In this document: piece by piece, positions 13,350 to 21,527 of the stretch | How the letters are laid out: the number at the start of each line of letters is the position of its first letter | Position numbering within the stretch: position 1 is the stretch's first letter | Source: Muribaculaceae bacterium | GTDB taxonomy: Bacteria; Bacteroidota; Bacteroidia; Bacteroidales; Muribaculaceae | Assembly: GCA_017626045.1 (NCBI GenBank) | Contig: JAGAJP010000029.1 | Location: forward strand, 1-38,031 | DNA: 38,031 nucleotides | Direction: 5' to 3' | Position numbers and translations under genes: made by a program | Notes under the pieces: generated by a model | What the model was told of the DNA's origin: nothing | The model's input: only the letters and a program-made list of their open reading frames with translations | Database searches by the model: none

Positions 13350-15815
13350 TCAGACGGGGTCTACGTCATAATGGATCTGCGAGGATTTGATTTGCGGAGA
13401 CGGAGCTAAGGCGGTATAGACTTGATGCAGGAGTGCCTTCACTTTCTTCATCGAGGCGGCTGTCTCCACTTTCAGCATGATCTGCTGGATATACCAGGTG
13501 TTGACCCTCCCGACAAACGGGCGTTCGGGACCGAGCACTCTTGAACCGAACACCTTGCGCAGTTCAAGAGTCAGCATCACGGCTGCCGCATCGCAAGTCG
13601 CCGCATCCTTGTTTCGAACGTAAATGTTGATAATCTTAGTGAACGGAGGATACCCGAATTTCAGCCTGTCCTGAAGTTCCTCTTCATAATAAGACTTGAA
13701 GTCATGGTTTCTGACATGTTCAAGCACTCTTTCCTCCGGCTTGCTTGTCTGAATAATGACGACTCCTTCCTCATGGCGTCTGCCCGCCCTGCCCGAGACC
13801 TGCTCAAGCATGTTGAAAGCACGTTCGTTGCTTCTGAAATCCGGAAAATTGAGGAGCGTGTCGGCATTGAGCACTCCGACCACCTTGACCTTTGCGAAGT
13901 CGAGACCCTTGGAAATCATCTGCGTGCCGACGAGAATATCGGTCTTATGCTCGGCGAACTCCTCTATCAGGTCCTGATATGACTGTTTGTTGCGCGTGGT
14001 GTCAAGATCCATTCTCGAGACTTTCTTATCGGGGAAATCCTCCTGAATCTCCTCCGCTATTCTCTCGGTGCCGTATCCGTATTTGTCAAGCGTATTCTCT
14101 CCGCAAGCCGGACAAAGTGTGGGAAGTGTCTGCGTATATCCACAGTAATGACACCTCAGCAGGTTGCTCCCCTTGTGATATACCATACTTATGTCGCAGT
14201 TGCCGCATTTAGGCGACCATCCGCAGGTGCGACACACCACTACCGGTGCAAAGCCTCGCCTGTTTTGAAACATAATAGCCTGCCAGCCGGCATCAAGCGC
14301 ATCTCTTGTGACCTTCCGGAGCGGAGTCGACATAATTCCCTTGACGGTCTTCTGCTTTCTCATCAATCTCATATCCACAATCTCGACAGCCGGCAGGGAA
14401 GCTCCCTCAAACCGCTCGTTGACGGCGACAAGACCGAACTTTCCGTTTTGCGCCTTCCAGAAAGTCTCCACAGATGGTGTCGCCGAACCCAAAAGAGTCT
14501 TTGCACCGTGCATCGAGGCAAGCACTGTGGCCGCATCCCGCGCATTATATCTGGGAGCCGGGTCAAACTGCTTATAGGATGACTCATGCTCCTCATCGAC
14601 CACAATCAAGCCAAGCCGGGCAAACGGGAGAAACACCGAACTCCGAACGCCGAGCACCACAAGAGGCTCGTTGGAGTGCAGCAGACGGTTCCATATATCA
14701 ACCCTCTCGCTGTCGGAGAACTTAGAATGATAAACGAGCAGCCTGTCACCAAACACCTTTCGCAGGCGGTCGGTAAGCTGAGTGGTGAGTGAAATCTCCG
14801 GCACAAGAAACAGCGCCTGACTGCCCTGCGCAAGGACATCGGCTATCAGGCTGCAGTAAATCTCAGTCTTGCCGGAACCCGTGACACCGTGAAGCAATAC
14901 GATGGCATGGCTTCTGAAAGCCTCGCGAATCTCTCTCGCCGCCCGCGTCTGGGCATCGGAAAGAGACACCGGATTGACAGGCGCATCGCCGGAAGACACG
15001 AATCTATTGACCTTCTCCTTAAACACCTCCACAAACCCCTTGTCGACAAGAGCCTTAAGCGCAGCCGGAGATGCGCCGGACGTTTTCAGCAGGACATCTC
15101 TGCGAACCGGCACCGCTTCCCCACCCTTGATGGAGAATCCGGAAATATCGAGATATGCAAGAAGTATTGACTGCTGTTTTCTACTGCGCTCGGTAGAGTC
15201 AAACATAAGACTGAGCCTGTCGGAGTCTTCCGGGTCACAGAGCAACCTCACCATTGATATGGATTTCGGGGTGTATCTCTCCAGAATCTTCTCCTCCATT
15301 CTCACCACGCCTGCATTGAGCAAGGCATTGACGTGCGTAGCCACATTCTTGATGCCGAGCGCCTTTTCAATGCCTGCGAGAGAATCCTTGCCCGCATGCT
15401 GGAGAGCCGCCACAATCTGAGCCTGTCGGTCGGTGAGCCGAATACCGTCTTCAGAATCGAAGTCGGGATTCAAAGTCACGATGCTCTCGCTCTCGAGCTT
15501 GAGACCGGAGGGGATAGCCGCCTTCATCACTTCTCCCACAGAACAGAGATAATACTCCGCAATCCAGTTCCAGAACTTCAACTGCGGATATCTGAGTGCC
15601 GGCGTAGGATCAAGCACCGCCATCACCTCCTTCACCTCATAGGCGACGGGAGGCGTCTGGTCAAGACTCGCCACGACAGCGGTGTAATATTTCTTTCTGC
15701 CGAACTGAACAAGCACACGCGTGCCTATACTGACAGTTGAGGCAAGCTCATCCGGAACACTATAGGTAAACGTATCCCTGAGGGGCAACGGAAGGATGAC
15801 TTGGATAAACATCAT
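13350..15815 (-). CDS. priA: primosomal replication protein N' (PriA helicase)
   Basis: PriA restarts stalled replication forks: it recognises the fork, unwinds DNA with ATP and loads the primosome. I chose the ATG at 15815 (821 residues); an upstream frame to 15836 uses a TTG and adds a poor N-terminus. The N-terminal DNA-binding part starts FIQVILPLPLRDTFTYSVP. The helicase carries Walker A GVTGSGKT (about residue 310) and DEEH (about 405). A zinc cluster follows (CRTCGWSPKCGNC, then CHYC and CPAC, about 530-575). The C-terminal helicase motifs include VGTQMISKGLDF and SGRAGR. The gene is divergent from fabG. Length and motifs are complete. Confidence 0.95.
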   Translation of the reverse strand: MMFIQVILPLPLRDTFTYSVPDELASTVSIGTRVLVQFGRKKYYTAVVASLDQTPPVAYEVKEVMAVLDPTPALRYPQLKFWNWIAEYYLCSVGEVMKAAIPSGLKLESESIVTLNPDFDSEDGIRLTDRQAQIVAALQHAGKDSLAGIEKALGIKNVATHVNALLNAGVVRMEEKILERYTPKSISMVRLLCDPEDSDRLSLMFDSTERSRKQQSILLAYLDISGFSIKGGEAVPVRRDVLLKTSGASPAALKALVDKGFVEVFKEKVNRFVSSGDAPVNPVSLSDAQTRAAREIREAFRSHAIVLLHGVTGSGKTEIYCSLIADVLAQGSQALFLVPEISLTTQLTDRLRKVFGDRLLVYHSKFSDSERVDIWNRLLHSNEPLVVLGVRSSVFLPFARLGLIVVDEEHESSYKQFDPAPRYNARDAATVLASMHGAKTLLGSATPSVETFWKAQNGKFGLVAVNERFEGASLPAVEIVDMRLMRKQKTVKGIMSTPLRKVTRDALDAGWQAIMFQNRRGFAPVVVCRTCGWSPKCGNCDISMVYHKGSNLLRCHYCGYTQTLPTLCPACGENTLDKYGYGTERIAEEIQEDFPDKKVSRMDLDTTRNKQSYQDLIEEFAEHKTDILVGTQMISKGLDFAKVKVVGVLNADTLLNFPDFRSNERAFNMLEQVSGRAGRRHEEGVVIIQTSKPEERVLEHVRNHDFKSYYEEELQDRLKFGYPPFTKIINIYVRNKDAATCDAAAVMLTLELRKVFGSRVLGPERPFVGRVNTWYIQQIMLKVETAASMKKVKALLHQVYTALAPSPQIKSSQIHYDVDPV

Positions 15816-15886
15816 AAAAAGATAAACACCACACAAAATTAGTCAAAAAAATGAGAAACTTATGCAAAATAATGAGAATTTTTAAG

Positions 15887-15894
15887 TAATTTTG
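15887..15894 (+). promoter_or_regulatory. -7 element of the fabG operon promoter
   Basis: TAATTTTG at 15887-15894 fits the Bacteroidota -7 consensus, about 65 bases before fabG. The matching -33 element is poor (TATG near 15861), so this is a weaker call. Confidence 0.45.
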
Positions 15895-15959
15895 CAGACA
15901 AATAACCAAACATCAAGGTTCTGACGCAAGTCAAGAGCCGATATAAAAGTATCAAACAC

Positions 15960-16706
15960 ATGAATTTATTAGCAGGAAAGACAGCATTGGTAACCGGAGC
16001 CGCACGCGGCATCGGCAAAGCACTCGCACTGAAATTCGCGGCTGAGGGAGCAAATGTAGCCTTCACCGACCTCGTAATCGATGAGAACGGCAAGCAGACT
16101 GAAGAAGAGATAGCCGCCTTCGGAGTAAAGGCCAAGGGATATGCATCCAACGCAGCCGACTTCGCACAGACTGAGGAAGTAGTAGCAAAGATAAAGGAAG
16201 ACTTCGGCTCTATCGACATTCTCGTCAACAACGCCGGCATCACCAAAGACGGTCTTATGATGCGTATGAGCGAGGCTCAGTGGGATGCGGTCATTGCTGT
16301 CAACCTTAAGTCAGCTTTCAACTTCATCCATGCCGTGCTTCCGATAATGATGCGCCAGCGCAGCGGCTCCATCATCAACATGGCATCGGTGGTAGGTGTT
16401 CACGGAAATGCAGGACAAGCCAACTACGCTGCATCGAAAGCCGGTCTGATCGCACTCGCCAAGAGCATCGCTCAGGAAGTAGGAAGCCGTGGCATCCGCG
16501 CCAACGCGATAGCACCCGGATTCATCGAGACAGCCATGACGGCAGCATTGCCCGATGAAGTTAGGGCTGACTGGTGCAAGAAGATTCCATTGCGCCGTGG
16601 CGGCAAAGTCGAGGACATCGCGAATGTCGCGCTCTTCCTTGCGAGCGACATGTCAAGCTACGTCAGCGGCCAGGTGATTCAGGTAGACGGCGGCATGAAC
16701 ATGTAA
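15960..16706 (+). CDS. fabG: 3-oxoacyl-ACP reductase
   Basis: FabG reduces 3-oxoacyl-ACP to 3-hydroxyacyl-ACP with NADPH in each fatty-acid elongation cycle, in the cytoplasm. The 248-residue protein has the Rossmann motif TGAARGIG (12-19), NNAG (90-93), the catalytic Ser143, Tyr156 and Lys160, and Asn115. It is followed three bases later by ispD, then by a pseudouridine synthase, so this is one operon. Other short-chain dehydrogenases share these motifs; the full FabG-like sequence (for example GFIETAMTAALPDEVR and the end VDGGMNM) makes FabG the best call. Confidence 0.93.
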   Translation: MNLLAGKTALVTGAARGIGKALALKFAAEGANVAFTDLVIDENGKQTEEEIAAFGVKAKGYASNAADFAQTEEVVAKIKEDFGSIDILVNNAGITKDGLMMRMSEAQWDAVIAVNLKSAFNFIHAVLPIMMRQRSGSIINMASVVGVHGNAGQANYAASKAGLIALAKSIAQEVGSRGIRANAIAPGFIETAMTAALPDEVRADWCKKIPLRRGGKVEDIANVALFLASDMSSYVSGQVIQVDGGMNM

Positions 16707-16709
16707 CAG

Positions 16710-17420
16710 ATGGGAAATCTGACAAAAAACGCAATTATAGTCGCCGGAGGGGTAGGTAGCCGCTCCGGCGATTCGCTTCCCAAGCAGTTTCACCAAATTG
16801 CGGGGCATCCGATGCTCTGGTGGACACTCCGCGCATTTGCGGATGAGGATAGGGATACACGGCTGATTGTAGTGATGCACCCCGACTTTATGTCATACTG
16901 GCAGGAGATTGCCGGCGCTGACTGCCCGGTGCATGAGACTGTGGCAGGTGGCAGCACACGCACCGCGTCGGTGGCGGCAGGCCTGTCACTGATACCGGAA
17001 GGAGAAAACGGACTTGTGGCGGTGCATGACGCGGCGCGTCCACTTGCCGACACGCAGCTGATAAAGGCAGGCTGGGAAAGTGCCGCTATATATGGAGCTG
17101 CAATACCTGCAATACCGGTAAGCGACTCTCTTAGGAGGGGGACACCGGAAAAGAGCGTCAGCGTAGACCGAAAAGAGTTTTTCGCAGTCCAGACCCCGCA
17201 GGTATTCGACATCGGCATGCTGAAGCAGGCATACGCTGCCGCCGCTGACGCTGAAGGCACTTCTTTCACAGACGACGCAAGTGTGGTAGAATGGTTTGGA
17301 AAGGAAGTCCGCTTATTTGAGGGAAGTCCCGGCAACATCAAAGTCACTTATCCCGGAGATTTCTTGATTGCAGCAACCCTTCTGTCTAAGACCCCATCTC
17401 AAAAAAACATCAGGCAATGA
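16710..17420 (+). CDS. ispD: 2-C-methyl-D-erythritol 4-phosphate cytidylyltransferase
   Basis: IspD joins MEP and CTP to give 4-diphosphocytidyl-2-C-methylerythritol in the non-mevalonate isoprenoid route. The 236-residue protein begins with the nucleotide-binding motif AIIVAGGVGSRSGDSLPKQF (residues about 8-27), where Lys25 contacts the phosphates. VHDAARPL and QTPQVFD are also present, as in the family. It overlaps the following gene by four bases (ATGA). Nothing is missing, and the length is normal. Confidence 0.92.
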   Translation: MGNLTKNAIIVAGGVGSRSGDSLPKQFHQIAGHPMLWWTLRAFADEDRDTRLIVVMHPDFMSYWQEIAGADCPVHETVAGGSTRTASVAAGLSLIPEGENGLVAVHDAARPLADTQLIKAGWESAAIYGAAIPAIPVSDSLRRGTPEKSVSVDRKEFFAVQTPQVFDIGMLKQAYAAAADAEGTSFTDDASVVEWFGKEVRLFEGSPGNIKVTYPGDFLIAATLLSKTPSQKNIRQ

Positions 17421-18082
17421 CACCACTATACGAAGACAACCACATTATAATCGTAAGGAAAGAAGCCGGAGAGATAGTTCAGGGAGACAAGACGGGCGAC
17501 ACCCCGCTCAGCGAGACTGTCAAGGCTTATCTGAAGGAAAAATACAATAAACCGGGCAATGTATTCTGCGGAGTGGTACACCGTATAGACCGTCCGGTAA
17601 CCGGAGTCGTATTGTTCGCCAAGACATCCAAGGCTCTCTCTCGCCTCAACGAGATGTTGAAGAAGGGGGAAATCCATAAGACTTACTGGGCTCTTGTGGA
17701 AGGAAAGAGAGAGAAGAAAGAGGACGATATAGAGTCTTGGCTGCTTTCCGACGGCAAGACCAACAAGACACGTGTGGTAGCGGAGGGAACTGTGGGTGCG
17801 AAACTATCCAGACTTCACTATCGTGTAATAGCCGAAGGAGAAAGATACAGCCTGCTTGAGGTCAAACTGCTTACCGGACGGAAACACCAGATCAGAGCGC
17901 AGTTATCGTCGACGGGAACACCGATAAAGGGTGATTTGAAATATGGTGCTCGCAGATCCAATCCCGGCGGAGGGATATCGCTTCTCGCCCGTCGTATCGA
18001 GTTTACACATCCGGTATCCGGAAATGCTATTGAAGTAGAGACCGACATGCTTCCTGAGATGAAGCGTATAACAGAATCTTGA
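17417..18082 (+). CDS. RluA-family 23S or tRNA pseudouridine synthase
   Basis: This enzyme turns specific uridines into pseudouridine in RNA. The 221-residue protein carries HRIDRPVTGVVLF with catalytic Asp58, and RKHQIRAQLSSTGTP in the C-terminal half, both typical of the RluA family. There is no N-terminal S4 domain, so it is the short form. The ATG overlaps the ispD stop by four bases, which implies coupled translation. The RNA target cannot be read from the sequence. The frame is clean, and it is the last gene of this operon. Confidence 0.88.
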   Translation: MTPLYEDNHIIIVRKEAGEIVQGDKTGDTPLSETVKAYLKEKYNKPGNVFCGVVHRIDRPVTGVVLFAKTSKALSRLNEMLKKGEIHKTYWALVEGKREKKEDDIESWLLSDGKTNKTRVVAEGTVGAKLSRLHYRVIAEGERYSLLEVKLLTGRKHQIRAQLSSTGTPIKGDLKYGARRSNPGGGISLLARRIEFTHPVSGNAIEVETDMLPEMKRITES

Positions 18083-18101
18083 AGATTTTTTTATTTTCGG
18101 G

Positions 18102-18133
18102 TTTGCGGGAATGGGAAAATTTGATTAACTTTG
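18102..18133 (+). promoter_or_regulatory. Bacteroidota promoter upstream of the TetR gene
   Basis: TTTG at 18102-18105, exactly 20 bases, then TAACTTTG at 18126-18133. This matches the consensus fully, and the TetR gene begins about 70 bases downstream. Confidence 0.75.
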
Positions 18134-18203
18134 CACGGAAATAAGGAATATGTGCAATTTCAAGCGATATTTCTTTATCAATAAACTATAACTGCATACG
18201 AAA

Positions 18204-18797
18204 GTGGCACTAAACACGCGCGAAAGATTCATAGAAGTGGCACGGCAGCTATTCGCAAGGAAAGGGGTCGAGAACACCACGATGAACGACATTGCGTCGG
18301 CCTCCGAAAAAGGTCGGCGAACAATCTACACATATTTCAAGAGCAAGCGTGACATCTACAACGCCGTTGTGGAACAGGAGACGGACATTGCCCTCTCCCA
18401 ATTGCGTGCCATAGTAGCGAAAGCGATACCGGCAGATGAAAAGCTGACTGAATATATCGACGTTCATTTCGAGACCATGAAGGAAGTGGTGTCTCGCAAC
18501 GGAAGCCTTCGCGCATGGTTTTTCCGGGATGTCAGGAAGGTTGACCGCGCTCGTCGCATTGTTAGTCGTAAAGAAACAATCCTGCTGCAGCAGATACTGA
18601 CGCAAGGAGTTTCCGAGGGGCTTTTCGCAATCGACAACATAGCGAGGACAGCGCTTGTCATCACCAAGACGATACAGGGTCTTGACGTGCCATATATCCG
18701 CGATGACATATCCGACACCGGAGTGGACAAAGAGCAACTGTGCAAAACATTCGTATCCATACTCCTCATGGGACTCAGAAAACGCGAAAATGAATAA
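18204..18797 (+). CDS. TetR-family transcriptional regulator
   Basis: TetR proteins bind DNA as dimers and release it when a ligand binds. The 197-residue product starts at a GTG codon. The helix-turn-helix lies at about 10-55 (FIEVARQLFARKGVENTTMNDIA, then RRTIYTYFKSKRDIYNAVV). The C-terminal ligand domain is not recognisable to a named subfamily. The gene is followed by a FabH-like synthase 18 bases later, so the regulator may control that gene and respond to a lipid or acyl compound. That link is inference from position. Confidence 0.85.
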   Translation: MALNTRERFIEVARQLFARKGVENTTMNDIASASEKGRRTIYTYFKSKRDIYNAVVEQETDIALSQLRAIVAKAIPADEKLTEYIDVHFETMKEVVSRNGSLRAWFFRDVRKVDRARRIVSRKETILLQQILTQGVSEGLFAIDNIARTALVITKTIQGLDVPYIRDDISDTGVDKEQLCKTFVSILLMGLRKRENE

Positions 18798-18815
18798 TTT
18801 TTAGAATTCGAAGAC

Positions 18816-19760
18816 ATGTATATCAACGCAATAGGTCATTATATACCAGAAGGAAGAATAACCAACGACTATTTCAAGCAACTGAACGGGCTGGATCCGG
18901 AATGGATAGTTCAGCGCACAGGAATCGAGACTCGCAGCCGATGTGGCGAAGGCGAGAATGTCGATACCATGGCGTTTGCTGCCGTAGAAAACGCCCTTGA
19001 AGCGCTCCCATACTCCATTAAAGACGTAGACCTGATAGTGGCGGCTCATTATTGCGCATACGACACTGTCGCCACTGTGGCGCATAAAGTGCAGCAGCGT
19101 CATCAAATAGAAGGCGCCAAGGCTCTTTACGTATCGTCGGCTTGCTCATCGTTTGTAAACGGTCTGGAGGTAGTGGAAGGATACTTCGCGATGGGTAAGG
19201 CTAAGAAAGCTCTGCTGATATGCAGTGAACAGAATTCATACTACTCCAACGACTCCGACACCAAGGCAGGACATCTGTGGGGAGATGCCGCAGTGGCATA
19301 TTTCCTGAGTTCTGAAAAAGTGAACGACAGCGACATGGAGATACTTTCCATTTTCACAGAAGGAGAAGGGCACGTCGGAAAAGGTCCGGAAGGTGTTGTC
19401 CTGCGCCCAAAAGAAATCGGCATATCAATGCCCGACGGCAGGGATGTATTCCTCTACGCCGTGAAATATATGGAATATGCCCTTAACAAGAATCTTGAGG
19501 AAAGCGGCCTAAACAAAGAAGACATCACTTATTTCATCACACATCAAGCCAATATGCGAATTGTTAAGCAATTGGCACGTATGATTGAAATGCCGATGGA
19601 AAGATTCCTCAACAACATCAGCGAGTATGGCAACACCGGAAGCGCCAGCGCACCGCTTGTATTGTCGCAACATAAAGACCGGTTGCAGAAAGGTGATATT
19701 GTATCGCTGATGGTGTTCGGAGGCGGATACTCGTGCGCTGCGTTTACAGTTAAGAAATAA
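18816..19760 (+). CDS. 3-oxoacyl-ACP synthase III (FabH-like)
   Basis: FabH-type synthases join acyl-CoA with malonyl-ACP to start fatty-acid chains. The 314-residue protein has the complete catalytic triad: Cys110 in SSACSSFVNG, His243 in THQANMRI and Asn273 in GNTGSAS. Length is normal for FabH. It follows a TetR gene closely and not fab genes, so it may be an alternative initiating enzyme for branched or unusual acyl groups and not the main FabH. A second FabH may exist elsewhere in the genome; this cannot be seen here. It is preceded by 18 bases and followed by the tRNA region. Confidence 0.85.
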   Translation: MYINAIGHYIPEGRITNDYFKQLNGLDPEWIVQRTGIETRSRCGEGENVDTMAFAAVENALEALPYSIKDVDLIVAAHYCAYDTVATVAHKVQQRHQIEGAKALYVSSACSSFVNGLEVVEGYFAMGKAKKALLICSEQNSYYSNDSDTKAGHLWGDAAVAYFLSSEKVNDSDMEILSIFTEGEGHVGKGPEGVVLRPKEIGISMPDGRDVFLYAVKYMEYALNKNLEESGLNKEDITYFITHQANMRIVKQLARMIEMPMERFLNNISEYGNTGSASAPLVLSQHKDRLQKGDIVSLMVFGGGYSCAAFTVKK

Positions 19761-19832
19761 TTATAACATCCTGAATTGCAGAGTTTGAGAAGAGAAGCAA
19801 AAATCTCGTTAACAAAAATTAACGCAAAAACT

Positions 19833-19864
19833 CTTGACAAAGGCTCCAAAATGTTGTAATTTTG
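19833..19864 (+). promoter_or_regulatory. promoter of the initiator tRNA gene
   Basis: CTTG (19833-19836) inside a TTGACA string, 20 bases, then TAATTTTG (19857-19864). Spacing fits the Bacteroidota consensus, and the tRNA starts 16 bases downstream. Confidence 0.65.
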
Positions 19865-19879
19865 TAATCGAAATCAGAC

Positions 19880-19951
<72 letters not shown>

Positions 19952-19957
19952 CAATTT

Positions 19958-19988
19958 AAACCTTCGACTTGGTCGGAGGTTTTTTTTG
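19958..19988 (+). terminator. terminator after the initiator tRNA
   Basis: AAACCTTCGAC (19958-19968), loop TTG, GTCGGAGGTTT (19972-19982), then a run of T. One G-T pair is in the stem. It ends the tRNA transcript before the helicase gene. Confidence 0.8.
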
Positions 19989-20061
19989 TTTTAGGAAACT
20001 GCGATATAATAGCTATAGTAGCTATAGAAGTCATAGGAGATATGATTAAAAAATCAGCGAT

Positions 20062-21387
20062 ATGAGAGAGAAGGAATTTTTGCCGAATCTTGAGAAGTTA
20101 GGCATTTCTGAAATAAACGATATGCAGCGTCGGTCGATGGGCGCTGCCACTGAGTCGAAGGAGATTATGATAGTGGCTCCTACAGGCTCGGGAAAGACTG
20201 TTGCATTCACCCTTCCGATGATGAAGTGGATGAATGCTGCAAACGGACGGCTTCAGGCGGTGATAATCGCACCGTCGCGGGAACTGGTGCTTCAGATTTC
20301 CGGTGTAGTAAGGGAACTTGCATCCGGATTCAAGGTATCGGCTGTATACGGCGGTCATAATGTGGAGGACGAGATCAACACACTCAGTGTTACGCCCGAC
20401 ATTATAGTGGCTACTCCGGGACGTCTACTTGACCATCTGAAAAGAGGCAACATCGACCCCTCCCCCACCCGCATACTTGTGCTTGACGAATTTGACAAAT
20501 CCCTGGAACTCGGTTTTGAGGACGATATGCGGAAGATTTTCAACCGTCTTAAAAACGTGAGCCGATTTATACTGACATCCGCCACGAGAGGTGGAGCACT
20601 CCCGGAGTTTCTAAAGTTGGAAAATCCCCTTGAACTTGATTTCTCTAGTGGAGAAAGCGAAGTCAGAGGTAGAATGAGGATATATCGTGTAGAGACGGAA
20701 AAAGACAAACTGGAATCCCTTCTGAGGCTTCTGCGGAGCATTTCAAAGGAAGACATTCCGGAAAAGACCATCGTTTTTGTCAATTACCGCGAAAGCGCGA
20801 TACGAGTTGAAGAATTCCTTAGAAAACACCATGTGGCATGCACTCTATATCATGGCGAGCTGGATCAATATCAAAGAGAAGACGCCATCTCTAAATTCAA
20901 CAACGGAAGTGCACCGATTCTTGTAGCCACCGACCTTGCGTCGCGAGGACTCGACATCAAGGGAGTCAGCAATATCATCCACTATCATCAGCCTCTTACT
21001 CCTGAAACATATACGCACCGCAACGGACGCACAGCACGAGTAGAGGAAAGCGGCGATGTCTTTGTGCTTACAGGACCTGATGAAGAGTTGAAGCCATACA
21101 TAGAGACCGACAGCATATACAGACCTGATCCTAACGCCACATCAAAGCTGACAAGCGACAAGGTCACCATCCGCATCAGCGCCGGAAGAAAAGAAAAACT
21201 GTCGAAAGGAGACATCCTGGGCTTTCTATGCAAGGAGGGAGGAATGGAGGCTTCCGAAATCGGAGCCATCACGCTGAGCGACCATCACGCCCTGGTGGCA
21301 GTTCCGGCAGAAAAGGGAGCCGCTCTGGTGTCGACGCTCTCTCCCAAAAAGATTAAGGGGGCTCGGAGAAAACTGACCCTTATATAA
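20062..21387 (+). CDS. DEAD-box RNA helicase, DbpA-like, with DEFD motif
   Basis: This 441-residue helicase unwinds RNA with ATP. Motifs in order are Q22, Walker A APTGSGKT (39-46), PSRELV, TPGRLLDH, motif II LDEFDKS (142-145 DEFD where DEAD is usual), SAT (173-175), LVATDLASRGLDI, and HRNGRTAR near the C-end of the helicase core. The last 75 residues resemble the DbpA-type RNA-binding domain that recognises 23S rRNA, suggesting a role in large-subunit assembly. The DEFD and HRNGRTAR variants look like a Bacteroidota subgroup. Transcription converges with nifJ, which shares the terminator at 21480. Confidence 0.85.
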   Translation: MREKEFLPNLEKLGISEINDMQRRSMGAATESKEIMIVAPTGSGKTVAFTLPMMKWMNAANGRLQAVIIAPSRELVLQISGVVRELASGFKVSAVYGGHNVEDEINTLSVTPDIIVATPGRLLDHLKRGNIDPSPTRILVLDEFDKSLELGFEDDMRKIFNRLKNVSRFILTSATRGGALPEFLKLENPLELDFSSGESEVRGRMRIYRVETEKDKLESLLRLLRSISKEDIPEKTIVFVNYRESAIRVEEFLRKHHVACTLYHGELDQYQREDAISKFNNGSAPILVATDLASRGLDIKGVSNIIHYHQPLTPETYTHRNGRTARVEESGDVFVLTGPDEELKPYIETDSIYRPDPNATSKLTSDKVTIRISAGRKEKLSKGDILGFLCKEGGMEASEIGAITLSDHHALVAVPAEKGAALVSTLSPKKIKGARRKLTLI

Positions 21388-21393
21388 TGCACT

Positions 21394-21470
21394 TATTTAA
21401 TGCATAATGCATAATGCATAATTCATAATTGCCTCGCGACGCGGTATGGCTACGCGCGTGGGAGTGTGGA
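21394..21470. repeat. ATGCATAAT-type intergenic repeat
   Basis: Tandem ATGCATA and AATTCATAATTGC units are followed by a GC-rich TCGCG-containing tail, related to the copies at 11864 and 13246. It fills the space between the helicase and the terminator. Confidence 0.6.
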
Positions 21471-21479
21471 GGAAATAAA

Positions 21480-21507
21480 AAAGGTCTGCGATGATTCGCA
21501 GACCTTT
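21480..21507. terminator. bidirectional terminator between the helicase and nifJ
   Basis: AAAGGTCTGCG (21480-21490) pairs with CGCAGACCTTT (21497-21507) around ATGATT. A-runs before and T-runs after let it act on both strands, ending the helicase and nifJ transcripts. Confidence 0.85.
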
Positions 21508-21527
21508 TTTTATTTATGGAATATTGA

